Shown: piece by piece, positions 33,510-42,200 of the stretch
Numbering within the stretch: the first letter of the stretch is position 1
Layout: every line of letters starts with the position of its first letter
IMG/VR virus record: IMGVR_UViG_3300037225_000134
Location: 1 to 61,939 of that record
DNA: 61,939 nucleotides
Source: a virus
Strand: one strand, 5' to 3'
The notes under the pieces: generated by a model
Told to the model about the DNA's origin: nothing
Seen by the model: the letters and a program-made list of their open reading frames with translations, nothing else
The model's database searches: none
Made by a program: the position numbers and the translations under genes

Positions 33510-33522
33510 GAGATGAATAATA

Positions 33523-34053
33523 ATGGCAGATGATAATAGTAAAATGGGAAAATTATTAGCTTTAATCGAGTCTCTTAAGGGATTTATTGGAGCTATTCTT
33601 TGCATAGTAGCAACTATAGCACTGGCAGTTATGCCAAATGTAGACGTAACCATTAAGACTACAATTGGTGGAGCTTTAACAGCTTGTGCACTGCAGTACT
33701 TTACATCTCATAGAAATAGCGCACTCAATGATCAGTTAATGGAACTGGTTAAAAATTCTCAGGCAGCTTACTTAAGCACTCAGGGACAGGCTATTGTAAG
33801 CGAATTTAAAGCAGGCAAACTCCCTTCAGCTTCAGAGATCTTAAACCTGGAGCCAATAGTAGCACCTATCGTAGAGGAAGCTAAAGTAGTCGTACCCGCA
33901 CTGGTGGAAGTAGCCAAACAGGATATACCACCTATGGCAAACCCAACACCTGACGTACCAGCACCAGCAACACCTTACCCTGGAGAAGTAAAAGTAGTAA
34001 CTCAGATAACTCCACAGCTTCCATTTGTGACGAACCCGGCGGTCCCACAGTAG
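33523..34053 (+). CDS. two-helix membrane protein, holin-like
   Basis: 176 residues. Hydrophobic segments at about 18-38 (GFIGAILCIVATIALAVMP) and 45-60 could span the membrane; the rest is Ala/Pro/Val-rich and hydrophilic. Topology resembles class II holins but the location inside the connector genes is not typical for lysis. Could also be a virion-associated membrane protein. Confidence 0.45.
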   Translation: MADDNSKMGKLLALIESLKGFIGAILCIVATIALAVMPNVDVTIKTTIGGALTACALQYFTSHRNSALNDQLMELVKNSQAAYLSTQGQAIVSEFKAGKLPSASEILNLEPIVAPIVEEAKVVVPALVEVAKQDIPPMANPTPDVPAPATPYPGEVKVVTQITPQLPFVTNPAVPQ

Positions 34054-34062
34054 GGGATCTTC

Positions 34063-34398
34063 ATGGCTGAAATTAAATGGAACGATCACTTAGAAGAGGA
34101 TATAAAAGCATTACTAAAAGCTAAAATGCATGAAGGAGCGCAAATAGTCCTAGAAGAAGCCCAAGGAGAAAGCCCGGTAAAGTCTGGCATGATGAGGGCA
34201 ACGGGCCGGATCGAGGATGAAGGCGACGATGTGCTAATTAAATTCGGCGGCGGCATGGTGGATTATGCTCTCATGCAGCATGAAGTAATGTACTTCTATC
34301 ACCCGGTCGGAAAAGCCAAGTACCTTGAAGACCCATTTAATAGAAATAAACAAAATATTATAGATATCATAAAAGAAGGCGTAGAGGCGATGCAATGA
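34063..34398 (+). CDS. tail completion protein (HK97 gp10-like)
   Basis: 111 residues. It has the typical layout: helical start with MHEGAQIVLEEAQGESPVKSGMMRAT (family pattern a..~aP~~tG.Lr.s) then Y.L.qHE.MYFYHPVGKAKYLEDPF. It helps cap the tail end that joins the head. Overlaps the next gene by four bases. Confidence 0.8.
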   Translation: MAEIKWNDHLEEDIKALLKAKMHEGAQIVLEEAQGESPVKSGMMRATGRIEDEGDDVLIKFGGGMVDYALMQHEVMYFYHPVGKAKYLEDPFNRNKQNIIDIIKEGVEAMQ

Positions 34399-34769
34399 TA
34401 GACATAGCAGAGGATATGATGGCCGCGATTATTTCGGCTGGATATGCCACAGGCGGCGTTGATATTTTTAGGAATGCGCCGTTAGACACGCCGGATAATG
34501 TGATAGTGGTAACTGGAACATCAGGCCAAATACCTATTAGTATACTAGGTGGAACTAATATTAATAAGCCTGGATTCCAAGTACTCGTAAGAAATACGAA
34601 CGCTACTGACGCGATAGATCTATGCGAAAATATCAGAGTATTATTCACCAAAAATACAGTAATTACAGGATATACTTTGATAGATTGCGCACAATCGCAT
34701 TGCACCTTAATGGGTTCTGATGCAAAACTAAGATATCTCGCGGTATGCAATTTCACAACATTTAAATAA
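34395..34769 (+). CDS. tail terminator protein
   Basis: 124 residues with alternating helices and strands (NVIVVTGTSGQIPISIL, KPGFQVLVRNTNATDAIDLCENI), the pattern of lambda gpU / minor capsid tail-terminator proteins that stop tube growth. Synteny with gp10-like and tail tube supports it. Confidence 0.68.
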   Translation: MIDIAEDMMAAIISAGYATGGVDIFRNAPLDTPDNVIVVTGTSGQIPISILGGTNINKPGFQVLVRNTNATDAIDLCENIRVLFTKNTVITGYTLIDCAQSHCTLMGSDAKLRYLAVCNFTTFK

Positions 34770-34793
34770 ATAAAAATATAAGGAGAGATAATT

Positions 34794-35189
34794 ATGGTAG
34801 TTGCAGCAACACCGGTCTATAATACGAAATGGCAGGTAAACGGGTCTACAGTCGGTCTATGTACTTCTCTGAAGGTGCCCAATAAATATACTCTGGTAGA
34901 TATCACAAGCCAGGGTGATGCATTTACCCGAAGATTCCCGACTATTGAAGATTGGTCCATATCTGCAGATGTGGTTATGGATATCGTTAACGATGTGGCT
35001 CAGGCCGCTATTCATACAGCATGGAAGGCTAAGACCACGATAGTATGCGTTATTAACATGGATGCAACAGGCACGCATTACTACACTGGCACAGGCTATG
35101 TGGAAAGCTTCGACAAGACCTTTGATCCGAGTGGAGTAACTAAGGCATCAATAGTAATACAGTGCAACAGCGCATTAGTTTACACTTAA
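34794..35189 (+). CDS. major tail (tube) protein 1
   Basis: 131 residues. Beta-rich, with the segment SQGDAFTRRFPTIEDWSISADVVMD and C-terminal KTFDPSGVTKASIVIQCNSALVYT typical of tail tube subunits. A larger paralogue lies at 37237. AAGGAGAG site before the ATG. Confidence 0.75.
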   Translation: MVVAATPVYNTKWQVNGSTVGLCTSLKVPNKYTLVDITSQGDAFTRRFPTIEDWSISADVVMDIVNDVAQAAIHTAWKAKTTIVCVINMDATGTHYYTGTGYVESFDKTFDPSGVTKASIVIQCNSALVYT

Positions 35190-35196
35190 AAATAAA

Positions 35197-35487
35197 TTAG
35201 TCTTTAAACAAGATGTTTAATAAGGCATAATCTCCGAAATATCCTATGGCTGCACAATCATATGCAATGGCAGCATCTTCTTCAATATCATATAATCCTA
35301 AAGAAACATGCTTACCATTTATTTTAATACGTGCGTGCCATTTATTTCTAGTATTGTGCCAATAGGCAACCGGCAAATACCCATAGCAGAATTTTATAAT
35401 ATGGAGCTTCTTTATACCTGCAAAATTTGTAAGGAAGGAATTAAGCGAAGCGGTGTTTGTGGCCTTGATAACTTGGAGCATACCCAA
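35197..35487 (-). pseudogene. AP2-domain fragment of an HNH homing endonuclease
   Basis: On the - strand the stretch 35200-35370 encodes an AP2 fold: AYWHNTRNKWHARIKINGK then LGLYDIEEDAAIAYDCAAIGYFGDYALLN, normally the C-terminus of HNH-AP2 endonucleases. The HNH part is missing and the preceding residues do not fit. It is the only gene-like item against the direction of the tail operon here, beside the glycoside-hydrolase cassette. Confidence 0.78.
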
Positions 35488-35534
35488 ATTTGCCCTATGT
35501 TTGATATTAAAGAATGAATAAAAACACCAAAACG

Positions 35535-35543
35535 CTTAAATAT
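35535..35543 (+). promoter_or_regulatory. promoter of the glycoside-hydrolase gene
   Basis: CTTAAATAT with AAACG before it is TATA-like, about 64 bases from the start codon. The leader contains the hairpin TTTGTGG/CCACAAA (35562-35581). An own promoter marks the gene as an independently expressed cassette in the tail operon. Confidence 0.58.
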
Positions 35544-35606
35544 TTTACAAGCATATAATAGTTTGTGGTGTTTACCACAAATAAAGAATAAAAGGAGAAT
35601 GAATAA

Positions 35607-37079
35607 ATGCCATCTAGTTACGATTGGGGAATGTATAATTATCATCATCCTTCGGGTGATGAAATAGACGATATGACAGATACCGCTGCATTAGCAAATG
35701 ATGATTATTGGACGGCTAATGTAGGTAAACAAATGTCAATTTATCCTAAGTTGGTTTGGTGGCCCGCTGAATCATGGACTTCTATAAAGGCTTGGTTAGA
35801 TGCTGCATTTTCTAGGGGTGGAGAACCTCTTCTTATGCTCTGCAATTCATCAGTTGTAGGAAGGTGGGATAATCCACGAAACTGGATTAATAGTACTTGG
35901 ACAAGTGGAAGTCATGATACAGCCCTAAATACTCTAATAGATAACATAAAGAACTACAGTTTAGACCATATAGTTCATATTAGATTCTTTTGGGAGGGCA
36001 ACAGAAATGTACAACTAAGGCCATTACCATATGATCCAGTTAATTTTCCTGAAGCGGGTTGGTATGCAGACCTAAAAAATGAGAATGGAGTACAACTTAA
36101 TACACCGACTACATTTAAGGATGCATGGAGGTATATAGTAAATAAGTTTAAGACAAGAGGAGCTTCAAACGCTAGGTTTTGGTTTACAGTTGGATCTTAT
36201 GGAAATATTTTGTATAATGGATCTTCCATATTATCACAGATGTATCCTGAAGATGTATCTCACCAATGCGTAGATAATTTGGGTTATGAGATATATGCTA
36301 ATAGAATTACAACTAACTCATATTTGAATGATCCAAATATTACTTACACCTATCCAGCATTAGCGGCTTTAAATGCTACTAAACCCATATTTGTTGTAGA
36401 ATCAGGTTGTCAAAGCAAACCCGGCGATGCAGCATATAAACCGGCATGGTTAGGAAATACATTAAACCCGGCATTGATAAAAGCGGCTTATCCTAGAACT
36501 TGCGGTATATTGTATTGGGATGATTTATCAATACTAGGTGATGGTACTAAGTTCGATCTTAAGGATACTGTAGCGGCTCAAAACATGGCATTAGCTAGGT
36601 TTGGAATAGCTGACTATAGGAATGGATATACAGGACCGTTCTTAAGTGCTGTTAATGGTGGTGGTGCAAATGCAATTCCTAATAGGATGTACCCGTATGG
36701 ATGGGAACAGTTTAAGTTAACTAAAGTTAGCGGAAGCTGGTACTATATCCAGTCATACGATAATCATTACCTGTTTGAGCAAAATGCCGGAGGTGCCGGA
36801 ATCACCTTTGAAGGTACATATGGAGACATTTGGAATAGGGTATTACTTACAAGACAAACAGATGGATACTACACTATGAAATGCTATGATAACGTACATT
36901 TTATTTGTGCTGAAAACGGAGGCGAAACACCAATCAATGCGACAAGAACATCCGCCGGAATATTTGAAAATTGGGGGTTCCATAATATAAGCGGTAACGT
37001 TTATAATATATGGACTAAAAATTATCCGGCATATGGACCTAGATTTCAAGCGATGCCAACGTTAAGTATTATACCGTAA
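35607..37079 (+). CDS. GH26-like glycoside hydrolase with fascin-like beta-trefoil domain
   Basis: 490 residues. Residues ~1-330 resemble a GH26/clan-A (beta/alpha)8 hydrolase: acid/base candidate E130 in HIRFFWEGNR (HE replaced by WE) and nucleophile candidate E265 in KPIFVVESG. Residues ~355-490 contain repeated WEQFKL/NRVLL/ENWGF units of a fascin-like or ricin-like beta-trefoil that may bind glycans. There is no signal peptide, so it is likely a virion tail component that cuts host surface polysaccharide. The substrate is unknown. AAAGGAGAATG site; AT-rich codon use. Confidence 0.72.
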   Translation: MPSSYDWGMYNYHHPSGDEIDDMTDTAALANDDYWTANVGKQMSIYPKLVWWPAESWTSIKAWLDAAFSRGGEPLLMLCNSSVVGRWDNPRNWINSTWTSGSHDTALNTLIDNIKNYSLDHIVHIRFFWEGNRNVQLRPLPYDPVNFPEAGWYADLKNENGVQLNTPTTFKDAWRYIVNKFKTRGASNARFWFTVGSYGNILYNGSSILSQMYPEDVSHQCVDNLGYEIYANRITTNSYLNDPNITYTYPALAALNATKPIFVVESGCQSKPGDAAYKPAWLGNTLNPALIKAAYPRTCGILYWDDLSILGDGTKFDLKDTVAAQNMALARFGIADYRNGYTGPFLSAVNGGGANAIPNRMYPYGWEQFKLTKVSGSWYYIQSYDNHYLFEQNAGGAGITFEGTYGDIWNRVLLTRQTDGYYTMKCYDNVHFICAENGGETPINATRTSAGIFENWGFHNISGNVYNIWTKNYPAYGPRFQAMPTLSIIP

Positions 37080-37236
37080 ATTTAATATTTCCTTTTCTTT
37101 TGTTAAATCCTTGTTAACAATGTTACTCTATAAAATTTATTTTTTGAAGAAGTAAATGGTGTTTTCAATTTGGGTATTATATAAATGTTTTGGAGATGAA
37201 TCAAATGATTAAATACATTAAATATGAGGAATTCAT

Positions 37237-38193
37237 ATGGTAGCCACGCCGAGGACCGGCGCGACAAGTGCCGTTTATTCCGTTAAAGGTGCAACAGGGT
37301 CTTTAACAAACGAGCCTATGAATGAGATAGGAGCAGATCCATACTACGCGGTGCATACTTGTTATGAGATTACCGATCCCACTAAGCGGTATTTGGTAAG
37401 AACTGCAGCCGCGACTTTCTGGTATAAGGCTGGCGGTACAGGATCATGGTTAGCACTAACACCTTCTGAAGTTCAATATGCAGGCGGAAGAATAGTAATT
37501 CCAGCGTTATCAGTAGACGACACCGTATCATGCACAGCAACCTATTACACGACTATCACAAAAGCGATAGGCGGCTCAGTGGCAAAAATAGCAGACAAAG
37601 TTAATCTAGTAGCAATACCACTATTAGGAGACTTATTCACTCGGAGATATCCGACATTAAGATCATGGAGTCTTACCCTGGATGAGTTTATTATGCTCAC
37701 CAATGCAGCATATAGCACAGCTCAGGCCTCTAACAAGGATTTAACTTGGTGGCATATGCCTGGTGGAGTAGCTGGAAATTCCTGCACGATAACGTATGCA
37801 GCCGGAACTTTCGGAGTGGCAGTAGTCGGAACCAATATCACTGTATCTATAGGAACATCTAGGACAGCTAACGAAATCATGGCACTAGCAAACTTATCAC
37901 CTGCAGTTAGAGCTATCGGAGTACACGTTGACTTAGCATCCGGCAGTGATGGTACTGGAGTACCGGTAGCTTTCACAGTGCAAAACTTCGTCGGTGGTCT
38001 TGATATCGAAGATAATCATGCAAAATTTGGAGTACCACTCATAGCGATAATTTATGATGTAGAATCCGCTCATATGAGGTACGAAGGCTACTGCTATTTA
38101 GAATCGGCAGATAATAGTTTTCCACCTGCAGAAGTTATCAAAGGTACACTCACTTTCCAAAGTGATGATGCTCTATGGTATAGATTAAGCTAA
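37237..38193 (+). CDS. major tail (tube) protein 2, larger paralogue
   Basis: 318 residues. LLGDLFTRRYPTLRSWSLTLDEF aligns with SQGDAFTRRFPTIEDWSISADVV of tube protein 1, and the end AEVIKGTLTFQSDDALWY matches its C-terminus. Extra N-terminal ~110 residues and an Ala/Gly/Thr-rich insert (about 175-250) are new. It may be a second tube subunit or a decorated tube variant. A TATTATATAAATG promoter-like sequence lies at about 37176. Confidence 0.7.
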   Translation: MVATPRTGATSAVYSVKGATGSLTNEPMNEIGADPYYAVHTCYEITDPTKRYLVRTAAATFWYKAGGTGSWLALTPSEVQYAGGRIVIPALSVDDTVSCTATYYTTITKAIGGSVAKIADKVNLVAIPLLGDLFTRRYPTLRSWSLTLDEFIMLTNAAYSTAQASNKDLTWWHMPGGVAGNSCTITYAAGTFGVAVVGTNITVSIGTSRTANEIMALANLSPAVRAIGVHVDLASGSDGTGVPVAFTVQNFVGGLDIEDNHAKFGVPLIAIIYDVESAHMRYEGYCYLESADNSFPPAEVIKGTLTFQSDDALWYRLS

Positions 38194-38224
38194 AGGACGT
38201 TATGAAATGATATTCAAAAACCGT

Positions 38225-38244
38225 AGCCGAGCGGGTTCTCGGCT
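38225..38244 (+). promoter_or_regulatory. GC-rich hairpin ahead of the tail chaperone
   Basis: AGCCGAG (38225-38231) pairs perfectly with CTCGGCT (38238-38244) across a CGGGTT loop, between the tube protein stop and the chaperone RBS. It may lower read-through so that the chaperone is made in small amounts. Confidence 0.5.
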
Positions 38245-38269
38245 TAAAACTAAGAGGAGATTGTTAGAA

Positions 38270-38677
38270 ATGGTACATGTAATAAACTTTTCCAATGATG
38301 GAAAGATGGTTAAAGCCTTTAAATTCCCTACTAAGATAATTAAGAAAATGGAAGCATCTGGCGGAAAGGTAATCTATGGAGAGCATTACCTCGGCAGGAT
38401 CGCGTTAAACGACATTACTAGGGCCATAGGCCTTAGAACTGTATTATCCTGGGTTATCTTCTGGGGTCTTGCATGGTCTAAGGATGAGGCTATGGATGAG
38501 GACTCTATTGATGATATGATAGACAATTATCTTGCAATGGAACTTGACAACGGAACAAGATCCGGCAAATTAGCCGATGAATTAATGATTCCACTCTTTG
38601 CAGGATATGGTATCGACTCAGAAAAGCTTAAGGAAATGGCAAAGGAATCTGAGAAGAAAACCGACAGCCCAAACTGA
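38270..38677 (+). CDS. tail assembly chaperone (G-type)
   Basis: 135 residues from ATG 38270 (AGAGGAGA nine bases upstream); an ATG at 38207 would add 21 residues that overlap a hairpin. It follows the tube gene and precedes the tape measure, the invariant place for G/GT chaperones. The last codons AGC CCA AAC TGA contain a -1 slippery heptamer, allowing extension into the following frame. It should bind and guide the tape measure protein. Confidence 0.75.
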   Translation: MVHVINFSNDGKMVKAFKFPTKIIKKMEASGGKVIYGEHYLGRIALNDITRAIGLRTVLSWVIFWGLAWSKDEAMDEDSIDDMIDNYLAMELDNGTRSGKLADELMIPLFAGYGIDSEKLKEMAKESEKKTDSPN

Positions 38678-38714
38678 ATTGTCATACTCCTATAAATTGG
38701 GGATTTTATGACAA
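38668..38714 (+). other. -1 programmed ribosomal frameshift signal
   Basis: Slippery C CCA AAC at 38668-38674 in the chaperone frame, directly before the TGA. After a 4-base gap TTGTCAT (38679-38685) can pair perfectly with ATGACAA (38708-38714). The -1 frame is open from here to 39000. Heptamer, stop, and stem-loop all in the right order match lambda-like G/GT signals. Confidence 0.75.
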
Positions 38715-39000
38715 ATTAGCAATGGAATTAGGTTTAATGCCTTGGGAATTTGACGATTTAACTATGCTTGAGGTAGCTTGGTATTCTCAAAGATTATCAA
38801 AAACTATGGAAAATCAACGCTGGTCAAATTGGGAAGTTCCAAAACTAATAAATATAGCTTTAATGAATCCAAAATCGTATCCTACATGGAACGAATATAA
38901 TAAAACATCCGAAGAACCAGAAAAACAAGACTTTAAAGAGAGTCTAAAAGAGCATGGTGTAGATCTACCGGTATATATAAAAGACAAAAAATCGTCTTAG
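38668..39000 (+). CDS. T part of the G-T tail chaperone (made by -1 frameshift)
   Basis: Read from the slip site, the -1 frame continues PKLNCHTPINWGFYDKLAMELGLMPWEFDDLTMLEV and so on to KDKKSS. The pattern of a short 'lgl.P.e.~~lt..e' helix region fits T-domains. The first ATG in this frame (38722) has no good ribosome site, so translation by frameshift is more likely than separate initiation. The G-T fusion would recruit tube subunits to the tape measure. Confidence 0.7.
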   Translation, partial: PKLNCHTPINWGFYDKLAMELGLMPWEFDDLTMLEVAWYSQRLSKTMENQRWSNWEVPKLINIALMNPKSYPTWNEYNKTSEEPEKQDFKESLKEHGVDLPVYIKDKKSS

Positions 39001-39017
39001 TATATGCCGGTTTTTTT
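38967..39017 (+). terminator. terminator after the tail chaperone
   Basis: ACCGGTATATA (38967-38977) pairs with TATATGCCGGT (39001-39011) with one G-T pair, enclosing AAGAC/GTCTT, and is followed by seven Ts. The stop codon lies inside the hairpin. Confidence 0.75.
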
Positions 39018-39191
39018 GTTTATAATTTGATGCATTCTAATTGTTATCCTTTTTCCATTTGTCATCTGAGTATTTCTTTTAGCATAAAATACATTCCAAT
39101 TTTTATGCGCAAACCACTTTTTTTCAGTAATATCTTTATCAATGTCATCTATCAGGGCTACTTTTCCCTGAGTCAAAACAACTTCAATCAT
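38997..39191 (-). pseudogene. N-terminal fragment of an HNH homing endonuclease
   Basis: 64 residues beginning MIEVVLTQGKVALIDDIDKD then KKWFAHKNWNVFYAKRN and ITIRMHQIINKKTG. This is the standard start of HNH-AP2 endonucleases (ipLTqGk.AlvDd.D), with a GAGGTG site on the - strand. It breaks off at MHxII, before the HNH histidines. The AP2 end of such a protein lies 3.5 kb to the left in the same orientation. Confidence 0.8.
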
Positions 39192-39287
39192 AGTATTGCA
39201 CCTCGATATATACTATGCATTCAACCTATATAAAAGTTACTATTAAATATATATAAAAAAGGAGGAATCATTATCGAGGTAGGTGAG

Positions 39288-42200
39288 GTGTCAGTTAGAA
39301 TCTCCGGGGATACATCAGCTTTAACTTCGTCTCTAGCAGACGCCAAAAGTCAGGCACAATCGGCAGCAAGTGAAATCGAAAAACCGATGACGATGCAAGT
39401 CGATTCCGCTGGTGCGTCAGCCGGAATCGGAGATATAGTAGCAGGTATACTTTCTGCCCAGATCATTACAAAGGCCTTTAATGCGGCAGTACAGGCCGTA
39501 ACGGAATCACTCGCGGCATGGTCATCATTTACATCACAAAACACGGAACTAGCGCAAATGCTCCAGATGAACGCGGACGGAGTAGGCAAAGTAAATGATC
39601 AGTTAAGAACACAATCCGATCTCTCAGGCACGGGTACCGCGACACTGCAATCTTATGCAGAAGCAGCCGGTGCGTTAGGTGCGCATTCAGTAGATGCAGT
39701 TTCCAAAGCTACTGATAGCATGAACACGTATGCAATAGCAACAGGTAGTACCCAAGCGCAAACTATAGCACTGTATACATCATTAGGCAGAGTATACGGA
39801 TACAATTCTGATCAATCAGCGGAATATGGAAATGCCTTAGTAGCACTCACGAATAAGTATGGAATTCAATCTACAGCTATTGCAGATGTAGTAACACAAA
39901 CTGCAAATATGAATAAGATGATGGGTGAAAGCCCGGAGAAATCAGCAGCATTCGCTACCGCAATCATGGCGGCAGGCGGAGATGCGTCCCAAGCAATGAG
40001 TAGTGCATATGCAGATACTCAGGCTATGGCCGTTAAAATGGGTACCTTAGAAGATGCAGCGGATAAAACTAAAACCATAAAAGGCAAAACCTCCAAGGGA
40101 GTTTTAATAACACCAGATCAAATAATTCCTACTGATGCAGCCGAAATAGCAAAAGGAAAATTAGACCAAATACAGCAAGTCTTTGGGGAATCCGGCGCAC
40201 AATTAGCTCAGGATATGGGTAACGATTATCAAGGAACTATGCAAAAAATGGCCGTTGCACTGCATGCTAATACAACGTTATCCACAGCCGATAAATCAGA
40301 ACTTCTAAAAGATCTCGGATTAAGACAGCAAAATGCATCAACCATATTAAAAATGGCTGATAACACGGATACCTATAGCGCAGCCTTAGCAACAGTAAAC
40401 GAAAATAGTAAGGATACTACAGCAACCCAAACACTCTTTAACACGCAAATGGAGGAACTAGGCAACCAAGAAGCCATAGCATCAGCAAGAACAACTGATA
40501 TGGGAAATGGCTTAGGCCAAATACTAGAACCTGCATTAAGAGCCGGAATATCAGCATTTAATGACTTTGCTTGGCAGGTTAAAGCGGTTGAAAGTGCTAT
40601 TGCCGGTGGAGATTGGGGATCAGTAGGAGACATTATAACCAAGGCCCTAGAAGGCGCATTTGATAGTATATCTAAGTTTGATTTTGGCGGTTTAATATCC
40701 GGCATTGAAACCGGTATTAAAGGAGCACTTGAAGCATTAAGCCAGGTTGGAGACTGGATAAGCCAAAAGTTATCTGGTATCGATTGGGGTAAAGTTTGGG
40801 GTGATTTATCTGGTATTGGAGCAGGATTATTATCTGCAATACAGAATGCACTTAACCAAATACCTAACGCAATCAATGCGGCAACCAATCTAAACTTAGG
40901 AGAAAAACTAGGTAATGCACTCTTCGGAGCTATTGACTTTGGAGTTACAACAGCAACAAATGTAGTAAATGCAGTAATAAAAATGCTGCAAGGCGTAGAT
41001 TGGTCTAGTATAGGATCAAGTTATGTTGGATATGCTGTAAAAATGTGGGATGGATTATATACTGCTACGCAAAATTGGATTACAGGTGGAGGACCAACAA
41101 AAATAGGAGATGAAATAGGAACATCTTTAAGCGGTGTACTAAGCGGTCTTGGATGGGTCGCCGGGAAACTCTATGATGCTATTTCTAATTATATATCAGC
41201 TCATGGTGGATTCTGGCAAGTTGTGGAAAACGCATTTGGCACGTTGGCAGATTGGGGTAAGTTAGCAATGGAAATTGCTGAAGGAATAGGCCAAGGCATA
41301 TATGATAAAATACAAATGCCTATCGCGCAAGTACATGACTTTTTCGCTACTACTATGGCATCGGTAGTATCTGGATTCGTCGGTGCGGGCATTGATATGG
41401 GTAATGCAATCGTAAGTGGACTAAACGCAGCCGAGGCAACGATTAAAGGCATTCTTACAGGGTGGTATGATGCAGCCGTAAACGTATATAACTATATCAC
41501 AGGAAATGCAAGTAGCACTGCATCAAATCAAGCAAGCGTAGACGCGGAAACAGAACGAGAATTAAACGCAGCACATACGCAAACTGTAGGAAGTTCTAGC
41601 TCTAATATAGGAACTGCAATAAATAATGCTCAGATAAACGATGCATTATCACAAATGTTAGCCAAAGGTGCACTTGGATCAGTAGGTAAATCATCTAATA
41701 CCGGAATTACTACGCAAACCATAGGATCAGGTAGTACCGGAACATGGAACGAAAATACCCAACAATTTGAATATCCTTCCGGTCAACCGGTGGTATTTGC
41801 TAACGAAAACGCTAATACTAAAGATACAAGTACCTCAGGCAGCACCTGGAACGATAATACCCAACAATTTGAAACACCCTCAGGGAAAGCAGCAACATTC
41901 CCTAATGAAGGAACTAATACACCAGTAGACTCATCAGATAACTTAAGCAAGATTTTAGGAACCTTTTTTGCAGGCACACTTGTGGACACTAAAACCAAAA
42001 ACGACGCAATGACAGCGGCATATACTTCAACTTTAAATGCAGCCGGTGGACTTTGGGCCGACAAACTCAAAGCACAGCAAACTGCAGATACGACTAGCGC
42101 GACTAGTGTAACCACGGCAGCAGAAGCATTTAAAGGCGGCGTCACTGATGCAACTTTAACCTTTAAGCAAGGCGTAGACGGTGCATCAACTGGATTCTTT

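Noticed and set aside
40373-40888. - strand frame of 171 codons in the tape measure
   Set aside because: Shadow frame with Ala/Pro/Ile-rich composition only.
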